Shown: positions 1 to 4,906, counted from the stretch's first letter. The stretch is 6,195 nt of DNA from Candidatus Nomurabacteria bacterium (GCA_943355185.1 CALREM010000015.1:1-6195), one strand, 5' to 3'. The notes: generated by a model from the letters alone, not told the origin. A program made the numbers and translations.

Positions 1-761
1 GTGGCGCCTTTCTCATTAAAAATATTATAATCGTCTTTCTTTTCGATTATCTTTGCGTTGTGAAAAATGGAGAGCATCTGCTTTTCAAAGAGGCTTTTCT
101 TTGAATCGTGGACTGCCACATTAAACGTGAAATCATCATTGTGATTTGCCACAGCAAGCTCAATAGTGAAATATCCTGTCCCCGCAGGGTCTTCAACCGA
201 TAACATTCCTGAGTAGAATTGCTCCATTGAGGAAATGACTTCTTTGAGGGCATGCCGTTTCTCCTCGTCAGCTTTTTCAGGTAATGTAACCTCGAATAAG
301 GTCATATTTAATGCTTTAAACTCAGGAGTTTTCTCACTCATACCTTGAATCGGAAATCCTGCTTTTAGATATTGGACAAGAAAACGCTCGAAGTCATCCT
401 GAACGTGAGGATCATTCATCCTTTCGATAACTCCTAGAACATTCTTAATCCCATGAGTCTGCATTATGCCCAGAAGCTCTGAAATCTTATTATCGTGCTC
501 CTCTGGGGTGAGCTGAAGAACAATGGCCTCAGCTTGCTCTTTCGGCATTACATAATCCTTATGTAAAACTTGATGATGTGGAGTGCCTTTATACTCTTCA
601 AGAGTTTCTTTTATTGCTTTGGTCTGGCTTTCTGGAGTCGGTGTTTTTTCCTTCATCGCCACTTCTCGTTCTTTGGCAGCTAACTTTTCCTTCAAAAAAG
701 CTATTTCCTCTTCTGGCGTTTTTAAGTGGGTTGCTTCAAATGAAGGTGAAAATGTTTCCAT
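1..761 (-). CDS. N-terminal part of a probable type IV secretion-like (conjugative transfer) ATPase, cut by window edge
   Basis: An open frame on the minus strand starts at ATG 761 and runs through the left edge for 253 codons, so the C-terminus is missing. The protein begins METFSPSFEA and has a charged, probably coiled-coil stretch at residues 14-40, then an alpha/beta region with FERFLVQYLKAGFP (124-137), SSMEQFYSGMLSV (177-189) and, near the edge, KKDDYNIFNEKGA (241-253). From memory, this resembles the region before the P-loop domain in Patescibacteria proteins annotated as type IV secretion or conjugative-transfer ATPases. No Walker motif is inside the window, so the ATPase call is inference. 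No signal peptide or membrane segment is visible. It is divergent from the Fic module and is the first gene of a leftward unit. A -10 box (TATAAT) lies only 7 nt before the ATG, suggesting a leaderless transcript. The frame is sound; the function is moderately supported. Confidence 0.6.
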   Translation of the reverse strand, partial: METFSPSFEATHLKTPEEEIAFLKEKLAAKEREVAMKEKTPTPESQTKAIKETLEEYKGTPHHQVLHKDYVMPKEQAEAIVLQLTPEEHDNKISELLGIMQTHGIKNVLGVIERMNDPHVQDDFERFLVQYLKAGFPIQGMSEKTPEFKALNMTLFEVTLPEKADEEKRHALKEVISSMEQFYSGMLSVEDPAGTGYFTIELAVANHNDDFTFNVAVHDSKKSLFEKQMLSIFHNAKIIEKKDDYNIFNEKGA

Positions 762-768
762 GGCAATT

Positions 769-774
769 ATTATA
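769..774 (-). promoter_or_regulatory. Putative -10 box of the leftward ATPase-like gene, leaderless geometry
   Basis: The minus strand reads TATAAT at 774-769, with 7 nt between it and the ATG at 761. Transcription would begin at or next to the start codon. No good -35 box is visible upstream, so this rests on the -10 alone and on the similar geometry of two other genes in the window. Confidence 0.35.
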
Positions 775-814
775 ACACTGATTTTATTTCCTAACATAGG
801 ACCAGGAAGGTAAA

Positions 815-856
815 GAAAAAGGCTCCTTAGGCAATTAACCGTTTGGAACCTTTTTC
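815..856. repeat. Imperfect inverted repeat in the divergent intergenic region
   Basis: The arm at 815-826 pairs with 845-856 over 12 bp with one mismatch, leaving an 18-nt loop. It lies between the leftward ATPase-like gene and the rightward Fic module and is downstream of neither. It may be a regulator site or a chance hairpin; it does not suit termination of either neighbour. Confidence 0.3.
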
Positions 857-900
857 GTCGTAATGCATATCATCTTAGCACGGAGTGGCACTGCATGTAA

Positions 901-928
901 TTGACAAATGCCAATTTTCGTCTATACT
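901..928 (+). promoter_or_regulatory. Sigma-70-type promoter of the Fic toxin-antitoxin operon
   Basis: A perfect -35 box TTGACA (901-906), a 16-nt spacer and a near-consensus -10 box TATACT (923-928) lie 19 nt before the ATG at 948. The predicted transcript starts near 935. This promoter sits downstream of an in-frame ATG at 885, which argues that the antitoxin starts at 948. It closely resembles the DGR target promoter at 3876-3904. Confidence 0.75.
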
Positions 929-947
929 GGATGTAACAGTGAACGCC

Positions 948-1145
948 ATGAAAAACACTCTCATAAACAAAGTAATACTCTCTGGTCGAGACGCTCGTAA
1001 GGCGATTAACCTCATGAGTCCACAGGAAAAACGCAAGGTAGAAACTGCCTTGGATGTTGAGCATGCATACTACTCTAGTGCTTTGGAAGGAAGCAAAATT
1101 GACCGTGGAGAATTTGAGAAGCTAGCTGAAAGCGTAAAGGCGTAA
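948..1145 (+). CDS. VbhA-like class I Fic antitoxin
   Basis: A 65-residue protein begins MKNTLINKVI. Residues 43-48 read SSALEG, matching the Fic inhibitory motif [S/T]xxxE[G/N] with Ser43, Glu47 and Gly48. In class I systems such as VbhA/VbhT this helix is supplied by a separate small antitoxin; its Glu blocks ATP gamma-phosphate positioning in the toxin active site and so prevents AMPylation. The size suits VbhA-like antitoxins of about 60 residues. An in-frame ATG at 885 would add 21 residues but lies upstream of the promoter at 901-928, so 948 is preferred. No strong ribosome binding site is visible. The stop codon is 4 nt before the toxin start, implying co-transcription and probably coupled translation. 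Motif and gene order together make the call strong. Confidence 0.82.
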   Translation: MKNTLINKVILSGRDARKAINLMSPQEKRKVETALDVEHAYYSSALEGSKIDRGEFEKLAESVKA

Positions 1146-1149
1146 CCAC

Positions 1150-1788
1150 ATGGCGACACGACCTGGAGACGAGGCAGAGCTACAAAAGCGGGAGGCAATC
1201 GGTGTAATCCGAGCCTCTCGTTTCGTTAGAAAATATGCCAATTCCAAAGATGTCATAGATATTGGGACCATTCAAAAAATACATGAAGTAATTTTTAAAG
1301 ACGCATGGCCAGAGATTGCAGGTAAGTGGCGAACAGAAAACTTAAAAATAACCGACTCCTCTCATTTGCCACCCCATCACTCGGAAGTCTCAAAGTTCAT
1401 GGACCAGGCTAATGCCGAATTTATTCAGCGACTTTCTGGTCTTAAAACCCTCGAAGGTCTCTTTATGGAAAACACCGAGCCAACGGACGAGCAGACGAAA
1501 CAGCTTGATGCAGTTGTTGAGACTACTGCGTGGATACACCACAAAATTACTCATGTTCATCCTTTCCGCGAAGGCAATGGTAGAACGGCGAGACTAGCGG
1601 CGAATCTCATTTTGGAAAGGTATGGCCTTGTGGGTATTTCTATAAAAATCGAACGAGAGAACAAAAATCGGTATCTCGATGCTTTGAAACAGATAGATAA
1701 GCAGTGGGATTACGAACCATTAAAAATGCTCATCTATGAAGGTCTTGCGGACCGCTACAGTGGTTTGGCTCGGAATATCATCAGCTAA
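1150..1788 (+). CDS. fic: Fic-domain AMP-transferase toxin (class I, VbhT-like)
   Basis: This 212-residue protein carries the complete Fic catalytic motif HPFREGNGRTAR at residues 137-148 (HxFx[D/E]GNGRxxR, His137 catalytic, Glu141 metal-binding, Arg145 and Arg148 phosphate-binding). AGKWRTENLKI (57-67) fits the upstream region of Fic domains. Fic enzymes usually transfer AMP from ATP to a hydroxyl side chain; class I FicT toxins of this type are known to modify DNA gyrase and topoisomerase IV, but the target here cannot be read from sequence. The protein lacks its own inhibitory motif at either end, consistent with inhibition in trans by the small protein encoded 4 nt upstream. It is a single-domain form: there is no C-terminal BID secretion domain as in Bartonella VbhT. 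All catalytic residues are intact, so it is probably active. The gene converges with the DGR reverse transcriptase. Confidence 0.9.
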   Translation: MATRPGDEAELQKREAIGVIRASRFVRKYANSKDVIDIGTIQKIHEVIFKDAWPEIAGKWRTENLKITDSSHLPPHHSEVSKFMDQANAEFIQRLSGLKTLEGLFMENTEPTDEQTKQLDAVVETTAWIHHKITHVHPFREGNGRTARLAANLILERYGLVGISIKIERENKNRYLDALKQIDKQWDYEPLKMLIYEGLADRYSGLARNIIS

Positions 1789-1858
1789 CGGCTTACCACG
1801 TCTTAACAATCCTGAACCAATTGAGGTCAGAAATGCTTATTAACGAGGTTCTAACGTC

Positions 1859-1924
1859 GTCTAAGACTCGCAGCACGAGTCAGCGTAGTATCGAGGCTTA
1901 GACCGAGGAGCCTAAAGCTCTAAG
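1859..1924. other. Hairpin-rich intergenic segment, possible structured RNA
   Basis: Several helices can be drawn: an outer GTCTAAG/CTTAGAC pairing (1859-1865 with 1897-1903), an inner ACTCG/CGAGT hairpin (1866-1870 with 1876-1880) that would stack on it, and GAGC/GCTC (1908-1911 with 1917-1920). The terminator at 1942-1978 follows directly. This could be a small RNA or structured 3' UTR of the Fic operon. No known RNA family is recognised, and the strand is not determined. The rest of 1789-1941 shows no gene. Confidence 0.3.
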
Positions 1925-1941
1925 GGCCTTGAGAACGCTGG

Positions 1942-1978
1942 AAACAAAATATCGCCAATTTTCGGCGATATTTTGTTT
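1942..1978. terminator. Bidirectional intrinsic terminator between fic and the RT gene
   Basis: A perfect 15-bp stem (1942-1956 with 1964-1978) encloses a 7-nt loop, with T-rich sequence at the 3' end in both directions. It lies 8 bp beyond the RT stop codon (1987) and about 150 nt after the Fic stop, so it can serve both convergent genes. Confidence 0.8.
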
Positions 1979-1986
1979 TAAGTCAC

Positions 1987-2544
1987 TTAATCGTGCAACC
2001 AATACCAATACTGATTTTTTAAATCCTCAGTTAGCTCGTAAGTATTCGCATGAGACAAAACACCCAAGTAAGATTGCATACTTTGGTGCAGGTGATTTTC
2101 AGGAATCAGACCTTTCTGATAGCACGCCATTTTCTTGCGTATATTCCTCAAAACCCTCTTTTTGGTTTTCGCTCGTAGTAGTCGGTAATGTGGAAATATC
2201 ACATATCCGAGGAAATCTATACCTTCATGGAATTTCCGAATAGATATTTTGTTCGGATGTAATTCGAGTTTCAGTTTTTCTCTCAGAAACTCCTGCAATT
2301 TGGGCAATAATTCTTCGAGATATTTTTTGTCTTCTGATATAATCATGAAATCGTCGGTGTATCGCGCATAATTTTTTACATGAAGTCCATGCTTAACGAA
2401 TTGATCAAACTCGTTCATATAAATGTTGGCAAAAATCTGCGAAGTCAGGTTGCCAATGGGTACTCCTTTATTGGTATTTATAGTAAAAAGCGACAGCGTT
2501 TTACTCTCTCTCTCTCGTAGTTCCGCTTTTTTCGTAACTTTCAA
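1987..2544 (-). CDS. DGR reverse transcriptase, C-terminal part (motifs 4-7), in a shifted frame
   Basis: This frame carries the second half of the DGR reverse transcriptase. Visible motifs, numbered from the in-frame ATG at 2544, are: motif 4 GVPIGNLTSQ (27-36), where the IGxxxSQ form distinguishes DGR enzymes from the QGxxxSP of other retroelements; the catalytic motif 5 YTDD (62-65, Asp64-Asp65), with Thr where Ala or Met is more usual; a motif 6-like LELHPNKISI (93-102); motif 7 FLGYVIFPHY (111-120); then a basic thumb region ending WYWLHD. The first half lies in the other frame at 2501-3070, and joining them needs a +1 shift within about 2501-2544. ATG 2544 is probably not a real start, because the preceding residues of the ORF overlap the first half. 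The enzyme would copy TR RNA into mutagenised cDNA. By itself this part lacks the motif 3 aspartate and cannot be active. Confidence 0.85.
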   Translation of the reverse strand: MKVTKKAELRERESKTLSLFTINTNKGVPIGNLTSQIFANIYMNEFDQFVKHGLHVKNYARYTDDFMIISEDKKYLEELLPKLQEFLREKLKLELHPNKISIRKFHEGIDFLGYVIFPHYRLLRAKTKKRVLRNIRKKMACYQKGLIPENHLHQSMQSYLGVLSHANTYELTEDLKNQYWYWLHD

Positions 2545-3070
2545 TAATTTCTTCGAGAAGAGAAATCGTCTTTTGATCCTTAATTTTCCTATTAAGGATG
2601 TCTTTCAGCACTTGGTGGTCAACAGAATCAAAGAATTTTCTAATATCGCATTTCAAAGCGTAGCATTGGCGAGTATTATTCTTGCTTTCTGCACGAAGCA
2701 TATTGGCAACTTTCTCCACACCCTTGTGGGTGCCTTTGTTGATGCGACACGAGTACGAATCGTCGATAAATGTCGGCTCGAATATTTTATTCAAAACAGC
2801 AAAAGTGGCATGATGAAGGACTCGATCTCGAACAACGGCTTTATGTATCCGTCTGATCTTCGGATCATGTATCCAAAATCCTTTGTATGGCCCGTGCCGA
2901 TACGTCTGATTCTTCAAATCGCGGTACAAATCAAAAATATTATGTTCGATGTTCAGCTCAAACTCGGCAACGTCAGGCTTATTCCTTTTATCAGACTTAA
3001 ATATCTCCCAAGCTCTGAATAGAGACTGGGGAGAAATTATTGACCAATATAAATCCTTATAAATTTTCAT
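2501..3070 (-). CDS. DGR reverse transcriptase, N-terminal part (motifs 1-3), truncated by frameshift
   Basis: The frame from ATG 3070 encodes 189 residues and ends at TAA 2503-2501, directly after a GA-repeat. It contains DGR/group II intron-like RT motif 1 (IRRIHKAVVRDRVLHHA, 72-88), motif 2 (FIDDSYSCRINKGTHKGVEK, 101-120) and motif 3 (YALKCDIRKFFDSVDH, 137-152), whose Asp142 is the first catalytic metal ligand. The remaining motifs continue in the other frame (1987-2544). A one-base loss or two-base gain in the overlap would give one protein of about 360 residues, a usual DGR RT length. Candidate slip sites are the CT tract (2504-2516) and a T6 run (2527-2532). The N-terminus looks complete, so the start is well supported, though no ribosome binding site is visible. 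The divergent avd-like gene begins only 2 bp away (or overlaps, if a TTG start is used). Confidence 0.87.
   Translation of the reverse strand: MKIYKDLYWSIISPQSLFRAWEIFKSDKRNKPDVAEFELNIEHNIFDLYRDLKNQTYRHGPYKGFWIHDPKIRRIHKAVVRDRVLHHATFAVLNKIFEPTFIDDSYSCRINKGTHKGVEKVANMLRAESKNNTRQCYALKCDIRKFFDSVDHQVLKDILNRKIKDQKTISLLEEIIESYEKSGTTRERE
2504..2516. repeat. CT dinucleotide microsatellite at the RT frameshift
   Basis: Thirteen bases of alternating C and T (six CT units plus C) lie inside the RT gene exactly where the reading frame is lost. Read on the minus strand it encodes RERE followed by a stop. Adding one CT unit, or removing two, would put motifs 1-3 and 4-7 in one frame. Such tracts change length by polymerase slippage and drive phase variation in other bacteria; here that role is inference. 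Confidence 0.7.
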
Positions 3071-3072
3071 AT

Positions 3073-3423
3073 ATGAATGACTTAGACATACCGATTTTCA
3101 AGAAGAGTTACGATCTCTACAAAGATTTCTATAATCTACGACTATCCGTTCCCAAGCAAGACAGATACACACTCTGGCAAAAGTGCGAGAGCCTTCTTAT
3201 TGATGTGTTGGAAGGTATCATTTTCGCAAGTCAACAATCTAAGTCAGAAAAGTTACCGACCTTAGAGAAGACGAGCGTCAAACTCAATTTTCTGCGAGTC
3301 TGCATTCGCCTGATGAAAGACGTCAAAGCGATTGATGCCAAAAAATATATCATCATTGAAGCCAATCTCGACGAAATAGGGAGGATGCTTGGAGGATGGA
3401 TCAAATCAACAAAGGATCGTTAA
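3073..3423 (+). CDS. avd: Avd-like DGR accessory protein (four-helix bundle)
   Basis: The protein of 116 residues begins MNDLDIPIFKKSYDLYKDFY and continues with PKQDRYTLWQKCESLLIDVL and FLRVCIRLMKDVKAIDAKKY. This pattern is typical of bAvd and the related 23S rRNA intervening-sequence (S23) four-helix bundle proteins. Avd forms a basic pentamer that binds the RT and the TR RNA and is needed for priming and mutagenic cDNA synthesis. The ATG at 3073 matches the usual start of the family, but has no ribosome binding site. A TTG at 3040 in the same frame has GGGGAG 6 nt upstream (3028-3033) and would add 11 residues; that start would overlap the RT coding region by 31 bp. The gene is antisense to the interval between TR and RT, unlike the co-directional order in the Bordetella phage DGR. 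It is followed at once by the hairpin at 3426-3454. Confidence 0.8.
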   Translation: MNDLDIPIFKKSYDLYKDFYNLRLSVPKQDRYTLWQKCESLLIDVLEGIIFASQQSKSEKLPTLEKTSVKLNFLRVCIRLMKDVKAIDAKKYIIIEANLDEIGRMLGGWIKSTKDR

Positions 3424-3425
3424 CA

Positions 3426-3454
3426 GAAACTTCCGCTTTTTTGGCGGAAGTTTC
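3426..3454. terminator. Terminator hairpin after avd, also 20 nt beyond the TR
   Basis: A perfect 11-bp stem (3426-3436 with 3444-3454) with a 7-nt T-rich loop begins 2 nt after the avd stop codon. The T-tract after the stem is short in both directions (TTTCTT on the plus strand side). In the opposite direction it lies 20 nt downstream of the TR, so it may also end or shape the TR RNA. Confidence 0.65.
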
Positions 3455-3473
3455 TTGGATAGAGCTATGACTG

Positions 3474-3588
3474 CCTGGCAGCCGACAACCCGATGTTGTC
3501 GTTGCGGTTGTCGTCCCAATAGTTGTTGACGTTGAGCCCATCGGAATCGAAGTTGCCGACGTTGACACGGTTACCGTCCGAGTCGAGA
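3474..3588 (-). repeat. DGR template repeat (TR)
   Basis: On the minus strand this 115-bp segment aligns without gaps to the VR at 4711-4825. The two differ at 14 positions, all of them adenines in this copy (14 of 28 adenines, 0 of the other 87 bases), which identifies it as the template. Read in the frame of the target it has nine AAC codons, the standard DGR design that allows many amino acids without creating stops. It is non-coding here: the frame meets a stop codon shortly upstream and another (TAG) just downstream. It has the same orientation as the RT. Homology stops sharply at 3588; beyond 3474 the flanks differ by C/A after three to four bases, as expected of the IMH*/IMH difference between TR and VR. 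Confidence 0.95.
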
Positions 3589-3875
3589 TATTGCCCGCTT
3601 CCGTCTATGTCACCGAGAGTTGAGGTTTACTACCTTTACAGGTCTATATCCTCTCATCTCTGAATTTTATTCGGAAGCAGCCTCTTTCAAAGCATCTCCT
3701 CTAGAAGCGAGCAAGAAGTTCTCTCTATCCTTAATCGCGCTCTGCCGTGATCCGTAAACCACTGGCACTCTGGCGATATCTCAAGGCGAGATATCTCGCG
3801 AACTTGAACCGTAATCCAAGCTACATTAGCAAGATATGCCCATTATAACTTATAGTTGACAGGTCGCCAAAATCA
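3589..3875. other. Gene-free spacer between TR and target promoter, with a palindrome
   Basis: No convincing gene is visible here. Notable content: a 14-bp perfect palindrome GCGAGATATCTCGC (3786-3799), whose GAGATATC half also pairs with GATATCTC at 3775-3782 to form an 8-bp hairpin; a spare TTGACA (3856-3861) 20 bp before the -35 of the target promoter; and a minus-strand GTG-to-TAA frame of about 33 codons from 3768, without a ribosome binding site, that looks mildly protein-like but is unrecognised. The palindrome could be an operator for the target gene, or structure in the 5' part of the TR transcript. Confidence 0.4.
3664..3690 (-). promoter_or_regulatory. Weak candidate promoter for the TR RNA
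   Basis: On the minus strand TTGAAA (3690-3685) and TAAAAT (3669-3664) are separated by 15 nt, shorter than the usual 17. A transcript from here would start about 70 nt before the TR and read through TR toward the RT. It is the best pair seen upstream of the TR, but is not strong. Confidence 0.2.
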
Positions 3876-3904
3876 TTGACAAATAGCCATTTCTTTGCTA
3901 TACT
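3876..3904 (+). promoter_or_regulatory. Strong promoter of the DGR target gene
   Basis: TTGACA (3876-3881), an exact 17-nt spacer and TATACT (3899-3904) form a near-consensus sigma-70-type promoter. Transcription would start near 3911, giving a leader of about 115-130 nt that contains two hairpins. Confidence 0.8.
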
Positions 3905-3935
3905 ATATGGGTAGTTCTTTGATAGAGAATCACTA

Positions 3936-4016
3936 TTGAGACGAGCTTTTTGAGCCTTAAATCAGGGACCAGAAAGCTCGTCTCAAACTGAGGCAAGTCG
4001 TTCCGAGCGTTCTCGG
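3936..4016 (+). promoter_or_regulatory. Structured 5' leader of the target mRNA
   Basis: A perfect 14-bp stem (3936-3949 with 3973-3986) encloses a 23-nt loop, followed by a second small hairpin CCGAG/CTCGG (4003-4007 with 4012-4016) that ends 11 nt before the first ATG. Neither is followed by a clean T-run, so a stability or translation-control element is more likely than a terminator. No known riboswitch class is recognised. Confidence 0.5.
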
Positions 4017-4027
4017 TAAATCAGCAA

Positions 4028-4831
4028 ATGGAGATGATGTCGATGAAAACATTGAACACGTCTGCACTGGTAACCGCAGACAGTCCGAAAGGACAGAGAG
4101 CTACCGAAACGTTCCGCGCCCAATACAACAAGGCGGAACTCAACGACGAAAGCGCACAGATCCTGAACGAGCATCCCGGCTTCGCCGTGTATCTCGCCGA
4201 AGGCATCCGTCGCTTCTCAGCCAAAGCGCCCGACTACGGTTTGGCGCAGTCAATCCTCGGTGCGGATTTCATTACACCCGAGGAAGTCACTAAGGCTCGC
4301 CCGAGCATCGTTTACACCAACGAACAGATCACGGCACTCGCCGAAAGTCTGCCGTCAGAAGACGTGCTCAAGTGGTGCAAGGACAACGGTTACGCCGTCA
4401 TCCCCGCACCGCCCACGGCGATGTCACTGCTCGACGTTCGGGAGATCCAGTCCGCCCACTTCTACTCGAAGACGGGTGGTCGGTATTCCGACCAGAAGTT
4501 CGCTCGCGAAGACAAAACGTCGTTCGGATGGCTCGCCATCAAGAAGACGCCAGTCTCCAACTCGACCAGGAAGACCTGGAACGAGCAGAACAAACTTCTG
4601 TCCGCACTCGAGAAGGTGCCAAACGCTGCTGAGATGAGCTGGTTCATCACGACCTATTTCGAGGTCCGTGGTATCCGACTCTTCGAAGGCATCTACGTTC
4701 GGACGTCCAGTCTCGACTCGGGCGGTGACCGTGTCCTCGTCGGCCGCTTCGATTCCGATGGGCTCGACGTCAACCGCTATTGGGACGACGACCGCCACGA
4801 CTTCGTCGGGTTGTCGGCTGCCAGGAAGTGA
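4028..4831 (+). CDS. DGR target (variable) protein with C-terminal diversified domain
   Basis: This 267-residue protein has no signal peptide or membrane segment. Residues 229-266 are encoded by the VR, and the C-terminal region (from about GWLAIKKTPVSN, 168-179, through EVRGIRLFEGIYVRTSS) looks like the C-type lectin/formylglycine-generating-enzyme-like folds that DGRs diversify; that fold call is inference. Residues differing from the TR translation are 232, 234, 237, 240, 247, 250, 255, 257, 259 and 260; eight come from AAC codons. The ending GLSAARK is invariant. The N-terminal 160 residues are not recognised. Four in-frame ATGs (4028, 4034, 4037, 4043) compete; GGAG at 4030-4033 lies 9 nt before 4043, so the true start may be MKTLNTSALV. 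The gene is clearly GC-richer than its neighbours, with many GAC, GTC and CGC codons. Presumably it binds a variable ligand; location and ligand are unknown. Confidence 0.88.
   Translation: MEMMSMKTLNTSALVTADSPKGQRATETFRAQYNKAELNDESAQILNEHPGFAVYLAEGIRRFSAKAPDYGLAQSILGADFITPEEVTKARPSIVYTNEQITALAESLPSEDVLKWCKDNGYAVIPAPPTAMSLLDVREIQSAHFYSKTGGRYSDQKFAREDKTSFGWLAIKKTPVSNSTRKTWNEQNKLLSALEKVPNAAEMSWFITTYFEVRGIRLFEGIYVRTSSLDSGGDRVLVGRFDSDGLDVNRYWDDDRHDFVGLSAARK
4711..4825 (+). repeat. DGR variable repeat (VR)
   Basis: This 115-bp copy of the TR lies at the 3' end of the target gene. Substitutions relative to TR fall at 4722, 4727, 4736, 4737, 4745, 4746, 4766, 4775, 4776, 4790, 4796, 4802, 4803 and 4805 (A to G seven times, A to C four, A to T three). 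All are at first or second codon positions, so all change residues. The last 20 bp (4806-4825) are identical and GC-rich and correspond to the initiation-of-mutagenic-homing region. Confidence 0.95.
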
Positions 4832-4844
4832 TTCTTGATCCCTT

Positions 4845-4859
4845 GAGGGCTTGTCCCTC
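4845..4859 (+). other. Hairpin downstream of VR, possible DGR target-site structure
   Basis: GAGGG (4845-4849) pairs with CCCTC (4855-4859) around a 5-nt loop, starting 19 nt after the VR. In the Bordetella phage DGR a hairpin or cruciform a short distance after the VR promotes target recognition. The position fits; the stem is short, so the role is inference. Confidence 0.4.
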
Positions 4860-4869
4860 TTGAATACTT

Positions 4870-4906
4870 GAGCCTCCGCGATTTTTCGCGGAGGCTCTTT
4901 CTTTTT
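4870..4906 (+). terminator. Intrinsic terminator of the target gene
   Basis: A perfect 11-bp GC-rich stem (4870-4880 with 4887-4897), a 6-nt loop and a T-rich tail (TTTCTTTTT) form a classical rho-independent terminator 38 nt after the target stop codon. Confidence 0.9.

Noticed and set aside
578..813. Short plus-strand open frames opposite the ATPase-like gene
   Set aside because: Hydrophobic translations arise from the reverse complement of a charged Lys/Glu-rich coding segment; the minus-strand frame is longer and coherent.
1795..1870. Possible integron attC-like site (AAC and palindromic elements)
   Set aside because: The core-site consensus boxes do not match and there is no integrase or cassette structure.
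1929..2243. 104-codon plus-strand open frame
   Set aside because: It crosses the terminator hairpin and the antisense of the RT C-terminus; low-complexity Ser/Phe-rich translation without a start signal.
2423..3022. 199-codon plus-strand open frame opposite the RT gene
   Set aside because: It is the antisense shadow of the RT, whose motifs are unmistakable; its own translation has no recognisable domain.
3669..3768. Minus-strand GTG-to-TAA frame of about 33 codons upstream of the TR
   Set aside because: No ribosome binding site and no known family; another minus frame over the same bases is also open, so coding is not supported.
4260..4798. Several alternative frames inside the target gene on both strands
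   Set aside because: High GC makes long spurious frames; Arg/Ser-rich translations and the VR codon pattern support only the 4028-4831 frame.
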